DNA from: Thiotrichaceae bacterium
GTDB taxonomy: Bacteria; Pseudomonadota; Gammaproteobacteria; Thiotrichales; Thiotrichaceae
Direction of reading: 5' to 3'
DNA: 64,000 nucleotides
Assembly: GCA_023144895.1 (NCBI GenBank)
Contig: JAGLEV010000027.1
Location: 1 to 64,000, forward strand
Position numbers and translations under genes: made by a program. Positions 1-10,619 of this stretch are shown in pieces (within the stretch, counting starts at the first letter, position 1; each line of letters opens with the position of its first letter). The notes beneath the pieces were generated by a model. It saw only the letters and a program-made list of their open reading frames with translations, did no database searches and was not told where the DNA came from.

Positions 1-2
1 TT

Positions 3-797
3 GCGTTTGCGGGCGCGGGCGCGACTGCGGTTATCGGTACGTTTGCGGTTGCTTCGATAGTATTCATCATTGCTAAACTTAGCCAGCAATGGGCAAAAAA
101 CAAACAAAAACTAGCAATATTTTGGCTTCTTTATACTCTCATTATTCTCTTATCTGTCCTTATGGCTCAGATCTTTATTAAAGAGGCAGGACTTTCTATT
201 TTATTATTAATGTTTGTCTTATTACCTATTATTAATGCCTGTTTAGATTGGCTATCTCTTGGTTTTACACGGGGCTTATTAACCTCTATCTGTAAAGGTC
301 ATCACCGTATGAGTCAAGCCTTATTATGGGCTGCTTTGGACTTAATCCTAGCGATGGTTTTTTTACTACTGATTTCCCTTAGCTTGATCTCTGTGATTGG
401 AGTGACAAATATTCTGACAGGAGAGATTATAATTGATTTGAATGTCATATTCACTAGCCTTGCTAACGAAAACTATAAAGAGAACTTTTGGATAATTTTT
501 ATGTTGTTATCTACCTTATTGCCCACTCTTATTCACTTCGCACTAGTAGGTGGAGTTGCCACCCTTTGGCTACCTAGAACATGGCGACGCTGGTTAGTAC
601 AAGATATTGAAACGGATAAACACAAAACAATACTGGCATGGCTTTACCTCAGTATTACCCCTGTAGTTGGCTTCTTTTTATTGCCTGCTTTCATGCTTTG
701 GGGATTATGGTCATTATTAACACTTCCTATAATCAATGACACCATTGGCACATGGTTGCTGGAGGGAGCAAAAGCGTACTATGGTCTATTTGTTTAA
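3..797 (+). CDS. Polytopic membrane protein, start outside window
   Basis: The reading frame is open to the left edge, so the gene begins upstream; the first internal ATG at 162 is only a methionine inside the protein. 264 residues are visible. They open with an Ala/Gly/Phe/Val-rich low-complexity stretch (AFAGAGATAVIGTFAVA), then show five or six long hydrophobic segments separated by short basic loops such as WLPRTWRRWLVQD. No catalytic motif is visible and I do not recognise the family. The stop at 795-797 is followed by a 185-base gap before yaaA. It is an inner-membrane protein of unknown role; the membrane call is firm, the function is not. Confidence 0.75.
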   Translation, partial: AFAGAGATAVIGTFAVASIVFIIAKLSQQWAKNKQKLAIFWLLYTLIILLSVLMAQIFIKEAGLSILLLMFVLLPIINACLDWLSLGFTRGLLTSICKGHHRMSQALLWAALDLILAMVFLLLISLSLISVIGVTNILTGEIIIDLNVIFTSLANENYKENFWIIFMLLSTLLPTLIHFALVGGVATLWLPRTWRRWLVQDIETDKHKTILAWLYLSITPVVGFFLLPAFMLWGLWSLLTLPIINDTIGTWLLEGAKAYYGLFV

Positions 798-982
798 ATA
801 AAGGATGTGAAGTATATGGTGGTATTAGTGTATGTAATAGATGACGACAATTAATGACCTAATATGATTACACGTACCCCAGAATTTGAATGCTGTAAAA
901 CCCTTGGGTATAAACACCACAAAGCTTTCAGGTTTTATTAAATGAATTTGCATTAGCAGTGAACAGAGCGATACAATAAACC

Positions 983-1768
983 ATGCTTATCACTCTATCA
1001 CCCTCAAAAGGGCAAGATTTCGACAGCCCTGCTCCTATTGCTGATTTCACTATTCCAGAACAACTGGACAACACTCTCATTCTTAATAAACAGGCACGAC
1101 AGCTTACTATTGAAGCCATTCGAGAGCTAATGACCGTTAGTGAAAATATTGCTAAGCTTAATCACCAACGCTTTCAAACATTCAGCACACCTTTTACTCT
1201 AACCAATGCAAAGCAAGCACTCTTTGCCTTTAAGGGCGATGTGTATACTGGTATTTCAGCAGTGCAATTTAGTGAAGAGGATATTCACTATGCACAAGAT
1301 CACTTGCGGATGTTATCTGGACTGTATGGTGCTTTACGCCCATTAGACCTTATGCAACCTTATCGTTTAGAGATGAAAACTAAACTAGCGAATCCTCGTG
1401 GTGATAACTTATATCAGTTTTGGGGTGAGATAATTACTGAGCAGTTAAATCAAGCGCTAGAAGGGCATAAAGAGAAAGTATTAATTAACCTTGCATCTAA
1501 TGAATATTTTAAATCAGTTAAACCCAAAGCACTAAAAGCTAAATTATTAACCATTACTTTTAAAGAAGAAAAAGAAGGTAAAGTTCGGATTATTGCTATT
1601 TTTGCTAAACGTGCTCGTGGCATGATGACCGATTACATTATCCGTCACCGTATAGAAACGGTAGAGGGGATTAAAGGCTTTGAAATGGCAGGCTATCGCT
1701 ATTCTGCTGAATATTCTGATGATAAACAAATGACGTTTGTACGCCCTCAACCCCAAAAAAAGAACTAA
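983..1768 (+). CDS. yaaA: YaaA (DUF328) peroxide-stress protein
   Basis: This 261-residue protein has the YaaA family layout: N-terminal MLITLSPSKGQDF, a central LSGLYGALRPLDLMQPYRLEM block, LINLASNEYFKSV, and a C-terminal RGMMTDYIIRHRI helix. The length matches the family (about 258). In E. coli YaaA is a cytoplasmic protein induced by peroxide that limits intracellular iron and oxidative DNA damage; that role is taken from the family. The ATG at 983 has no clear Shine-Dalgarno sequence. The gene is convergent with nadC and the two share four bases at their stops. Confidence 0.9.
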   Translation: MLITLSPSKGQDFDSPAPIADFTIPEQLDNTLILNKQARQLTIEAIRELMTVSENIAKLNHQRFQTFSTPFTLTNAKQALFAFKGDVYTGISAVQFSEEDIHYAQDHLRMLSGLYGALRPLDLMQPYRLEMKTKLANPRGDNLYQFWGEIITEQLNQALEGHKEKVLINLASNEYFKSVKPKALKAKLLTITFKEEKEGKVRIIAIFAKRARGMMTDYIIRHRIETVEGIKGFEMAGYRYSAEYSDDKQMTFVRPQPQKKN

Positions 1769-2610
1769 CTCTCTATCCGCATCGATAAATCAACTGCCGT
1801 AATATTTTTAGTAATCTCACCAATAGAAATATAATCGACACCTGTTTCAGCAATGGCTTGAATAGTCTCTAGGTTAATACCACCCGAGGCTTCAAGCTTT
1901 ATCTTGCCTTTATTTAAAGCATTCTCCGCCACAGCAATACGCATATTTTCCAAACTAAAGTTATCAAGCATAATAATATCGGCTCCCGCTGCTTGTGCCT
2001 GAGCGAATTCATCCATTGTTTCAGCTTCAACTTCAATCAATAGTGTTTTATGTAATTGCTTCGCTTGGCTAACGGCTTGTTCAATAGAACCCGCCGCCAT
2101 AATATGATTTTCTTTAATTAAGACACGATCATATAAACCTATCCGATGATTCACTCCACCGCCACAGGTTACAGCATATTTCTGTGCTGTTCTTAGCCCT
2201 GGTATTGTTTTACGGGTATCGAGAATCTGACTTTTTGATTCTGCAATGGCTTTCACATAAACAGCGGTTAAAGTCGCGGTTGCCGACAAGAGCTGTAAGA
2301 AATTAAGCGCCACACGCTCACCACTCAGTAAGCCACGGGAATGACCTGATATATCACATAATATTGTATTTTCTTTAATATGATCACCGTCTTGGTAATA
2401 CCAATTAATTTTAATACCCGCATCAACTTGGTGAAAAGTCTCATCAACCCATGCTACTCCACATAAAACCGCATCATCACGACACAATATTTTTGCATTC
2501 GATTGTGCATCAGCAGGAATCAAGTCAGCCGTCACATCACCACTGCCCCTATCTTCTTGCAATGCCCATTCAATAGATTGGACACGATCTGTTTTTATTT
2601 TCATCTTCAT
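1765..2610 (-). CDS. nadC: Nicotinate-nucleotide pyrophosphorylase (carboxylating)
   Basis: NadC converts quinolinate and PRPP to nicotinate mononucleotide in de novo NAD synthesis. Visible family motifs are GERVALNFLQLLSATAT, LDTRKTIPGLR, GGGVNHRIGLYDRVLIKENH, and the C-terminal EASGGI and YISIG barrel signatures. I chose the ATG at 2610 (MKMKIKTDR). A TTG at 2628 is in frame but lies against the T-run of the sqr terminator. An ATG at 2604 is also possible. The ribosome binding site is weak. The gene follows sqr on the same strand but is separated from it by a terminator, and its stop overlaps that of yaaA. Confidence 0.92.
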   Translation of the reverse strand: MKMKIKTDRVQSIEWALQEDRGSGDVTADLIPADAQSNAKILCRDDAVLCGVAWVDETFHQVDAGIKINWYYQDGDHIKENTILCDISGHSRGLLSGERVALNFLQLLSATATLTAVYVKAIAESKSQILDTRKTIPGLRTAQKYAVTCGGGVNHRIGLYDRVLIKENHIMAAGSIEQAVSQAKQLHKTLLIEVEAETMDEFAQAQAAGADIIMLDNFSLENMRIAVAENALNKGKIKLEASGGINLETIQAIAETGVDYISIGEITKNITAVDLSMRIES

Positions 2611-2626
2611 TGGATAATCATACCCC

Positions 2627-2664
2627 AAAAAAAAAGAGCGACAAGTGTTATCCTGTTGCTCTTT
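2627..2664 (-). terminator. Terminator after sqr
   Basis: An 11-base-pair stem (2633-2643 with 2654-2664, one G-T pair, nine-base loop) is followed on the minus strand by a run of T residues. It lies just past the sqr stop and just before nadC. Confidence 0.8.
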
Positions 2665-2683
2665 TATGACGTTCTAAGTTGGC

Positions 2684-3988
<1,305 letters not shown>

Positions 3989-4001
3989 TTAATTATCTCT
4001 A

Positions 4002-4030
4002 TATTTATATTTATATTAAATTTTTGTCAA
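4002..4030 (-). promoter_or_regulatory. Possible sigma-70 promoter for sqr
   Basis: On the minus strand a perfect TTGACA (4025-4030) lies upstream of AT-only sequence offering TAAATA or TATAAA as a -10 at 17 or 15 bases. It is about 50-75 bases before the sqr start. The -10 match is poor, so this is tentative. Confidence 0.35.
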
Positions 4031-4170
4031 TATCATCACACTTTTTCTATAGGGTCAATCCACATAAGTTACTGCTAATGTAAATTAAGCAGTGCCAATA
4101 AATAGTTAACAAATCCTTTAATAACAGCTATGCTCACCTGTATTTTTTATCTTTTAGATGACTCGTTAAT

Positions 4171-5424
4171 ATGCGTATTTTACTTGTAGGTGGTGCTGTT
4201 CGTGACCAATTATTGAATCGTCCCGTTAAGGATCATGATTGGGTTGTGGTGGGAGCAACAGAGAAGCAAATGCTTGCCAAAGGTTTTCGCCCTGTCGGTA
4301 AGGATTTCCCTGTCTTCTTACACCCTAAAACTAATGAAGAATATGCATTAGCTCGTATTGAGCGCAAACAAGCTAAGGGCTACCACGGTTTTTCTTTCGA
4401 TAGTTGCCACACAGTCACGCTGGAAGAAGATTTAATGCGTCGTGATTTAACTATTAATGCGATGGCGCAAGACGATAATGGCAAGATTTATGATTACCAT
4501 GGTGGTCAAGATGACATTAAGTATAAATTATTACGTCATGTCTCTGATTCTTTTACTGAAGACCCTGTGCGTATATTGCGGGTGGCTCGTTTTGCAGCAC
4601 GTTATGCTGGCTTAGGTTTTACTGTTGCCAAACCTACGATTAAGCTAATGAAAAAGATGGTGACTAATGGTGAAGTGAATGCACTCGTTGCTGAACGTGT
4701 CTGGCAAGAAACAGAGAAAGCACTCACTGAGCCACATCCTGAAGTTTTCTTTGAAGTACTTCGTGAGTGTGGTGCATTAAAAGTATTGTTTCCTGATATT
4801 GACCGTCTTTTTGGTGTACCACAGCCCCCACAGTGGCACCCCGAAGTCGATACGGGTATTCATACCATGATGGTGCTTCAACAAGCCTGTCGATTAAGTG
4901 ATAATCCTATTATTCGTTTTGCAGCACTGACTCACGATCTTGGTAAGGGAACAACAAAGAAAGAGATTCTGCCCAGTCATCATGGTCATGAGGAGCGTAG
5001 TTATTATTTACTCATACCATTATGTGAGCAATATCGTATTCCAAAGCAATATGCTCAGCTTGCTAAACTGACGGCACGCTATCACACACACATCCATAAA
5101 GCCTTTGAGCTACAGCCTAAGACTCTACTCAAGGTGTTAGAATCTTGTGATGCTTTTCGTCAACCTGACCGTTTTTCTGCACTTTTAACTGCTTGCAAGG
5201 CAGATACTCGTGGTCGTACAGGATTTGAAGAGCGCCAATATCCACAGCAAAAATATTATCAAAAATTAGCTGATGCTTGTGCCAAAGTTGATACTAAAGC
5301 GATTATTTCCGCTGGTTTTAAAGGGATACAGATTAAGGAACAGCTACATCAGAAACGTATTAAAGTCATCAAGCAAATTGCCCACGAACAAAGAGAAAGT
5401 GGGCAAACACAACGTGACTTATAA
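4171..5424 (+). CDS. cca: CCA-adding tRNA nucleotidyltransferase with HD domain
   Basis: This 417-residue enzyme adds or repairs the 3' CCA of tRNAs. The nucleotidyltransferase head opens with LLVGGAVRDQLLNR and KDHDWVVVG. RRDLTINAMA and EDPVRILRVARFAARY follow in order. An HD-type phosphohydrolase domain is visible around residue 250 (ALTHDLGKG), as in the E. coli enzyme of 412 residues. The ATG at 4171 has no obvious ribosome binding site. It heads a plus-strand run with aroK and aroB, but 82 bases separate it from aroK, so co-transcription is uncertain. Confidence 0.94.
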   Translation: MRILLVGGAVRDQLLNRPVKDHDWVVVGATEKQMLAKGFRPVGKDFPVFLHPKTNEEYALARIERKQAKGYHGFSFDSCHTVTLEEDLMRRDLTINAMAQDDNGKIYDYHGGQDDIKYKLLRHVSDSFTEDPVRILRVARFAARYAGLGFTVAKPTIKLMKKMVTNGEVNALVAERVWQETEKALTEPHPEVFFEVLRECGALKVLFPDIDRLFGVPQPPQWHPEVDTGIHTMMVLQQACRLSDNPIIRFAALTHDLGKGTTKKEILPSHHGHEERSYYLLIPLCEQYRIPKQYAQLAKLTARYHTHIHKAFELQPKTLLKVLESCDAFRQPDRFSALLTACKADTRGRTGFEERQYPQQKYYQKLADACAKVDTKAIISAGFKGIQIKEQLHQKRIKVIKQIAHEQRESGQTQRDL

Positions 5425-5506
5425 GTTTCTCAAGCAAACACTTGATTAACAACCTAACAACTGGCATAACCTACATACTCATAAAAATGTCATATTGAAA
5501 GATCAC

Positions 5507-6028
5507 ATGAATAATATTATCCTCACAGGGTTAATGGGCGCAGGAAAGTCCACTATTGGTAAAGCACTAGCACGTCAACGACACTGTCCTTTTTATGATA
5601 GTGATCGTGAGATTGAAGAAAAAACAGGCGTTAATATATCGACTATTTTTGAAATAGAAGGTGAGGAAGGTTTTCGTGATAGAGAAGAGTCAATTATTGC
5701 TGAGCTTTGTGAAATGGAGGGATGTATTATTGCTACGGGTGGCGGGAGCTTATTACGTGAGGCTAATCGTCAAGCAATTATGGGGTCTGGCTGTGTTGTC
5801 TATCTTAAAGCTTCTCCCGCTCAGCTTTATTCACGAATCAAACACGATAAAGCACGTCCATTAATGCAAACTGAGGACCCTCTCAAAACATTAACGGATA
5901 TTTTCATCCAGCGTGAGCCTTATTATATCGAAACGGCTAATATTATTATTCCAACAGGAAGACAGCATGTTAGTACGACTCTGTCACAAATAAAACGTTA
6001 CCTAAAACAAATAGAAGGATTGTGTTAA
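5507..6028 (+). CDS. aroK: Shikimate kinase
   Basis: AroK phosphorylates shikimate at the 3-position in the chorismate pathway. The P-loop is GLMGAGKST near residue 11. The DSDREIEE aspartate motif, the GFRDREE arginine motif, the ATGGGSL loop and the KARPLM lid are all present. The ATG at 5507 gives 173 residues, the family norm, and fits the N-terminus better than an in-frame TTG at 5495. The stop overlaps the aroB start by one base (TAATG), so the two are translationally coupled. Confidence 0.94.
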   Translation: MNNIILTGLMGAGKSTIGKALARQRHCPFYDSDREIEEKTGVNISTIFEIEGEEGFRDREESIIAELCEMEGCIIATGGGSLLREANRQAIMGSGCVVYLKASPAQLYSRIKHDKARPLMQTEDPLKTLTDIFIQREPYYIETANIIIPTGRQHVSTTLSQIKRYLKQIEGLC

Positions 6029-7116
6029 TGAGTAAGCAAACATTAGTCGTCGATTTAGGCGAGCGTCGCTACCCTATTCATATTGGTTCTGGGCTGTTAG
6101 ATAATCCCAATTTATTACTTCCTCATATTCATGGTAAGCAAGTGGTCATTGTCAGCAATACGACGGTTGCACCTTTATATAGTCAGCGTGTTAAAGCGCA
6201 TTTAAGTGATTATGATGTGGTCGATGTTGTGCTACCTGATGGTGAGCAATATAAAAATATGGAGGTTATGCAGGATATTCTCACGACGATGCTTGAACAC
6301 CGTTGTGATCGTACCGCCACGGTAATTGCTTTGGGGGGAGGTGTAGTCGGTGATATTACGGGCTTTGCTTCTTCTTGTTATCAACGGGGTGTTAATTTTA
6401 TTCAAATACCCACGACCTTATTATCACAAGTTGATTCTTCTGTTGGTGGTAAAACAGGTGTTAATCACCCTTTAGGCAAGAATATGATTGGGGCTTTTTA
6501 TCAGCCTCAAGTGGTTATTATCGATATTGATAGCTTGGATACTTTGGATAATCGCCAGTTTTCAGCAGGTATGGCAGAAGTGATTAAATATGGTCTACTT
6601 TGGGATCGACCTTTTTTAGACTGGCTTAATGACAATATGAAAGCATTGATGCAACGTGATAAAACCTTGCTCCGCCAAGCTATTCATCGCTCTTGTGAGA
6701 TTAAAGCTGAAGTGGTTGCTGATGATGAGAAGGAAGCAGGGGTTCGTGCCTTGCTTAATCTAGGGCATACTTTTGGTCATGCTATTGAAAATGCAATGGG
6801 TTATGGTGAGTGGCTACATGGTGAGGCGGTGGGTGCAGGAATGCAAATGGCAGCACAATTATCCATGGAACTTGGCTGGCTAAGTGCTGATGATATAGCG
6901 TATTGTGAGCATATTATTCAAGCCGCAGGTTTACCAATACAACCCCCTAAAACAATGACGATTGAAGACTTTAATACGATTATGGCGATTGATAAGAAAG
7001 TCATTAATGGTGTATTGCGTTTGGTATTAATGAAGTCTTTAGGGGAAGCGGTGCTGGTTAGTGATTTTGATCCAGAGGTATTGCAGAGGACTTTAAGTCA
7101 TTCTCTTGGTCAATGA
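6028..7116 (+). CDS. aroB: 3-dehydroquinate synthase
   Basis: AroB converts DAHP to 3-dehydroquinate using NAD and a divalent metal. Key motifs are [58 protein letters not shown], and the metal site [11 protein letters not shown] followed by LHGEAV. The ATG at 6028 overlaps the aroK stop and has AAGGA upstream inside aroK; an in-frame GTG at 6022 is less likely. The length of about 362 residues equals the E. coli enzyme. The usual downstream damX-type gene is absent: the accessory island starts here instead. Confidence 0.95.
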   Translation: MSKQTLVVDLGERRYPIHIGSGLLDNPNLLLPHIHGKQVVIVSNTTVAPLYSQRVKAHLSDYDVVDVVLPDGEQYKNMEVMQDILTTMLEHRCDRTATVIALGGGVVGDITGFASSCYQRGVNFIQIPTTLLSQVDSSVGGKTGVNHPLGKNMIGAFYQPQVVIIDIDSLDTLDNRQFSAGMAEVIKYGLLWDRPFLDWLNDNMKALMQRDKTLLRQAIHRSCEIKAEVVADDEKEAGVRALLNLGHTFGHAIENAMGYGEWLHGEAVGAGMQMAAQLSMELGWLSADDIAYCEHIIQAAGLPIQPPKTMTIEDFNTIMAIDKKVINGVLRLVLMKSLGEAVLVSDFDPEVLQRTLSHSLGQ

Positions 7117-7129
7117 TCAAGACAAAAAA

Positions 7130-7168
7130 AAGCCCATCATAATAGATAGAGGTCTATATGATGAGCTT
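7130..7168. terminator. Hairpin terminator between aroB and the peptide locus
   Basis: An 11-base-pair stem with one mismatch (7130-7140 with 7158-7168) is flanked on its left by eight A residues, which read as a T-run on the minus strand. It can end the minus-strand peptide operon and perhaps aroB. The rest of 7117-7390 shows no gene. Confidence 0.65.
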
Positions 7169-7390
7169 TGGACTATAGCAGGGTGTCAAAATATTACTAC
7201 CTTAGCCTCCATCCACCTAGCGTTGGGGATTGTCTTGTTCTAAGTGTTTAGAAAAAACTACACACTTATGCAATGATAATCCCGTAACCTTTGATCAATG
7301 TCAACAAACTGAAATATTTTATTATATTATAAAATATTAATATAAGCTTACTTAGAGTCACATAAAACCTGAAATCCAGTAGCATAAGAC

Positions 7391-8533
7391 CTACGTGGGA
7401 AATGTAATAGGGTGTCTGGTTTCTCTTGCTGATATGGTGTCGGGATCAGATTTCATAGACTTTTCCAAGGCAGGATTGTTGTCGCTATGAAAGTTAAGAA
7501 TTGAATATTGATGGTTATTTTCTGCATTATTTATAATTTTAGGACATTTGTGGTCAGCAATGCCGAGCATTCCAACCGATGAATATCCAGAGCCTAAACA
7601 GCCTCCATTACATTTTGATTTGTAGCGACAACTATTGCATGTTTTATTATTAATAGTATCTGTTATAATTGATTTATGAACTTTAGATTTAAGTATTTCT
7701 TCTAAGCTTGACTCATTTAAATTACCAGAAGGTAAATGTTCATAACAAGTACATGCTAAAACATCTAAGTTTGGGTATATGTATATTTTCTGAGTCCCTG
7801 ATCCACAATTTTTTACTGTATTTATTTCATTTAGTTGCTTATCTGAAATTAAATCCAATACTTTAAAATCAAATTGTTTTTGTATAAAAATGTTTTTTTG
7901 AAGTTTGTGTTCTTGGATGTACTCAACTAAATTATTCCAGTCTTCTGTGCTAAGGTAGTGACTGCTATCTTTAGCTCTTCCAGCATAAGATACTCTTTTT
8001 ATATTCCATCTCTTAAAGCCAGCTTTAATTAATTTACTCTGAAGAGAAAGAAACTCATTTTTAAATTTAACTGAGGTTACAGTAGTTGAAATAATAACCT
8101 CACATTTTTTAAGTTGTGATAATTTTTCTATTGTTAATATTGATTTATTAAAAGAGCTTTCTCCTCTTATTAAGTCATGAAAAACATCATCCCCATCAAT
8201 AGAAATTTGAACACTTATTTTTGGTATATTCTCTATTAATTCAGAAAAAGAGCTCGTCAAAAAATAATTAGTTGTACCGTTTGAATTAATAATAATATTT
8301 TCAAAATATTGAGAAGCCAATGATAAAACTTCATGAAAGTTTTTCAATATTGTTGGCTCACCACCAGAAAGTATTAACTGAACTGCTGAGGGGAAATTTT
8401 TCAAAATTTCCTTAAAAACATGATCAAAATTCTCTAAAGAAACTTTATTATTATTTTTTACTGAATAATCTCGAATACAATAAAAGCACTTTAAATTGCA
8501 TCCTTTCGTTAATAAAACATATACTTGGTTCAT
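7391..8533 (-). CDS. Radical SAM/SPASM peptide-maturase-like protein
   Basis: The 380-residue protein has the radical SAM CxxxCxxC motif at Cys12, Cys16 and Cys19 (GCNLKCFYC) and a GGEP SAM-binding motif at 57-60. Its SPASM domain has Cys243, Cys261, Cys263, then Cys299-x2-Cys302-x5-Cys308-x3-Cys312 and Cys330, which can hold two extra iron-sulfur clusters. This is the architecture of RiPP peptide maturases and sulfatase maturases; no sulfatase is nearby, and a short peptide gene opens the same operon. It is the last gene, seven bases after the oxygenase stop. The ATG at 8533 is preferred over TTG at 8536. A tail of about 35 residues after the SPASM domain has no counterpart I recognise. The substrate is inferred. 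Confidence 0.85.
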   Translation of the reverse strand: MNQVYVLLTKGCNLKCFYCIRDYSVKNNNKVSLENFDHVFKEILKNFPSAVQLILSGGEPTILKNFHEVLSLASQYFENIIINSNGTTNYFLTSSFSELIENIPKISVQISIDGDDVFHDLIRGESSFNKSILTIEKLSQLKKCEVIISTTVTSVKFKNEFLSLQSKLIKAGFKRWNIKRVSYAGRAKDSSHYLSTEDWNNLVEYIQEHKLQKNIFIQKQFDFKVLDLISDKQLNEINTVKNCGSGTQKIYIYPNLDVLACTCYEHLPSGNLNESSLEEILKSKVHKSIITDTINNKTCNSCRYKSKCNGGCLGSGYSSVGMLGIADHKCPKIINNAENNHQYSILNFHSDNNPALEKSMKSDPDTISARETRHPITFPT

Positions 8534-8540
8534 CAAAGCT

Positions 8541-9467
8541 TTACTCTAGTTCTATTTTGTATTTAGTCTTAATAGCTTTTCTTTCAATACAGCTAAGAAG
8601 GTCATTATCAATCTTAGTTTCCTTTATTAATTTACAAAGGTGATCTATATTTTTTTGGAGAGATTTCTTTGTAAAATTATAAAGAGGCTTTTCCCCAATC
8701 TCTGGGAAATTGTTGTCAATAATTTCAGCTATTACTTCTTTTAATTTAATGGGATTTAAACTTAAAGAGAGATGGATCGAACTATTTTGTTCTGTAAAGG
8801 CATAATGCCAAACTCCTTTTGGAATAAAAAGTAAATCACCTGCTGTAGTAGTTATATCTATAAAGTCTTTTTTATTATCAATATCAGGTTTTTTCTGTTT
8901 ATCAATTGTTTCATTAGTATAAGCTTTCTCCTTATTGTATATTTTCCAATGTTTTGTACCATGTGTTTGAATAGCTAGGACATCCTTATAATCAAAATGA
9001 AGATTTATACCTGTAGTTTTATTATGAGCATAATATAAATTCACGTTCGTATCAGCCAAAAATAGTTCTGATAAGTTATCAGCCAAATCTCTAATTTCTT
9101 GATCAAATATTTGTAGTTTATTTACTACTAAGGTATCACCTTTGGCAATTCTAAATAAAATATTTTTTAAAGATAATTCATTTTCTAAAGCATTTGAATA
9201 TTTATTTGTTGTTCTTTCTATTAAGTCTCTTTTACTAGTCGTGCTATTAAAATTATTTACTGATACATAGGGATCTATTAGTAATGAATTATTTAAATAA
9301 TTATTTAACTTTTCTATAGAAAACAGGAAAGAAACAGTCTCTTTATTTAAAGTAATTTTTTTTACTTGCCTATTTTCTATGCTTTCTTTTAATTCTTTAC
9401 ACTGGTTATCTGTAAAAAAATTGTTTAACATATAACTCGAATTCCATTTTTTATAAGTGTTGTACAT
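8541..9467 (-). CDS. JmjC/cupin_4-type Fe(II)/2-oxoglutarate oxygenase
   Basis: The protein has 308 residues from ATG 9467, or 296 from ATG 9431. The core follows the cupin_4 (ribosomal oxygenase RoxA-like) pattern: an iron-binding H-x-D in NLHFDYKDVLAIQTHG (His157, Asp159 in the longer form), HWKIY, and GDLLFIPKGVWHYAF giving the third ligand His221. Such enzymes hydroxylate protein or peptide side chains. Placed between the LRR and radical SAM genes, it is a plausible second tailoring enzyme for the 53-residue peptide; that role is inferred. The start at 9467 overlaps the LRR gene by 43 bases, the start at 9431 by only seven. Confidence 0.8.
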   Translation of the reverse strand: MYNTYKKWNSSYMLNNFFTDNQCKELKESIENRQVKKITLNKETVSFLFSIEKLNNYLNNSLLIDPYVSVNNFNSTTSKRDLIERTTNKYSNALENELSLKNILFRIAKGDTLVVNKLQIFDQEIRDLADNLSELFLADTNVNLYYAHNKTTGINLHFDYKDVLAIQTHGTKHWKIYNKEKAYTNETIDKQKKPDIDNKKDFIDITTTAGDLLFIPKGVWHYAFTEQNSSIHLSLSLNPIKLKEVIAEIIDNNFPEIGEKPLYNFTKKSLQKNIDHLCKLIKETKIDNDLLSCIERKAIKTKYKIELE

Positions 9468-10594
9468 ATTTCTTCATTAGTAAGGTTGCTAGTTAGCCCT
9501 CTAATATCAATATATTTTAATTTAGGCATAGAAAAAATCCGTTCATCAAGTTGATCTATATTTAGATAGCTTAAGCAGAGAAATTCTAATTTTTTTAGCG
9601 AATAGATGTATTCAGGTAAAGCTTTAATTTTTTTTATTCTCCCTATATTCAGATACTTTAGACTTGGGAATGATTTAGCATCTAAATAAAAAGAATCAAA
9701 GTTATTATTAAATAAAACTAATTTTTCTAACTCTGGAAATATATCTTCTATAATAAGTGTTTGTGCCCTATTTTTAGATATGTTTAAAACTTTCAATTTT
9801 TTTGGAAGGTTTGAGCCAGCTATGACATTCATAATATTGTTAGCAGTTAAATTTAAAACCTCAAGATTTATTAGTTTAGAAAAATTAGGGACTTTTTGTA
9901 AACTATTAGATATTAAATGTAACCTTTTTAATTTATAGTTTTGTTTCTTTATTCTTATATCAGAGTTTTTTATTTTTGCCCTATTGATAATTAAAGAATA
10001 TGATGTACACTCTTCTAAAAAAGAAGAAACATATTTATGGTTTTTTTCAGACCGTAATATAGAATAAAAACCATTTTTTATTGATGTTGTGTCAGTTATC
10101 TCGATATTTATAGGGGTAACGCTATCTTTTGAATCAAAAACAGCATTGTCAATTAAACATTTATAGCTTGATTTATTAACAACTTGCTGTTTAGTATAAA
10201 ATGAAAACAACTCAAATTCTGAAAAACTTGAACCTTCATATAACTTGAAAGGAAAAATGTAATATTTTAATGATAGGTATTTGCAGTAATATTTAATCTG
10301 TTTAAATATAGGAAGGTCTAGCTGAATAGGTTCATTAGTGCCTAATATATAAATAAACAGTTTAAAACCTATAAAATTTTTGCTTGAACCAAGAGTTTCA
10401 AAAAAAACAACCCAATCATTATTTAATTCTTCTTCTCCAAAAACAGGAATAAAACAAATAAGTTCACCATTTACTGAAGGTTTAGATGAGTTGATTTTAT
10501 ATTTTTCAATAGAGTAAATATCTTTATTTGTGAAGCAATTAAATAATTTAATTTTTTCATAGATCCAAGTTATTTTGTTAGAATAAAAAATCAT
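9425..10594 (-). CDS. Leucine-rich repeat protein of the peptide locus
   Basis: The protein has 389 residues from the ATG at 10594, which has GGAA at good spacing; an in-frame TTG at 10606 is less likely. The first 220 residues match no family I know and are rich in Phe, Tyr, Ile and Lys. About six leucine-rich repeats follow from residue 222 to 366 (LKRLHLISNSLQKVP, LEVLNLTANNIMNV, LKVLNISKNRAQTL, LEKLVLFNNNFDSF, LKYLNIGRIKKIKALP). No signal peptide or transmembrane helix is evident. Lying between the precursor-like gene and two modifying enzymes, it could bind the leader or scaffold the enzymes. That is inference. Confidence 0.75.
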   Translation of the reverse strand: MIFYSNKITWIYEKIKLFNCFTNKDIYSIEKYKINSSKPSVNGELICFIPVFGEEELNNDWVVFFETLGSSKNFIGFKLFIYILGTNEPIQLDLPIFKQIKYYCKYLSLKYYIFPFKLYEGSSFSEFELFSFYTKQQVVNKSSYKCLIDNAVFDSKDSVTPINIEITDTTSIKNGFYSILRSEKNHKYVSSFLEECTSYSLIINRAKIKNSDIRIKKQNYKLKRLHLISNSLQKVPNFSKLINLEVLNLTANNIMNVIAGSNLPKKLKVLNISKNRAQTLIIEDIFPELEKLVLFNNNFDSFYLDAKSFPSLKYLNIGRIKKIKALPEYIYSLKKLEFLCLSYLNIDQLDERIFSMPKLKYIDIRGLTSNLTNEEICTTLIKNGIRVIC

Positions 10595-10619
10595 TTTTGA
10601 TTCCAATATTTATAAGTAG

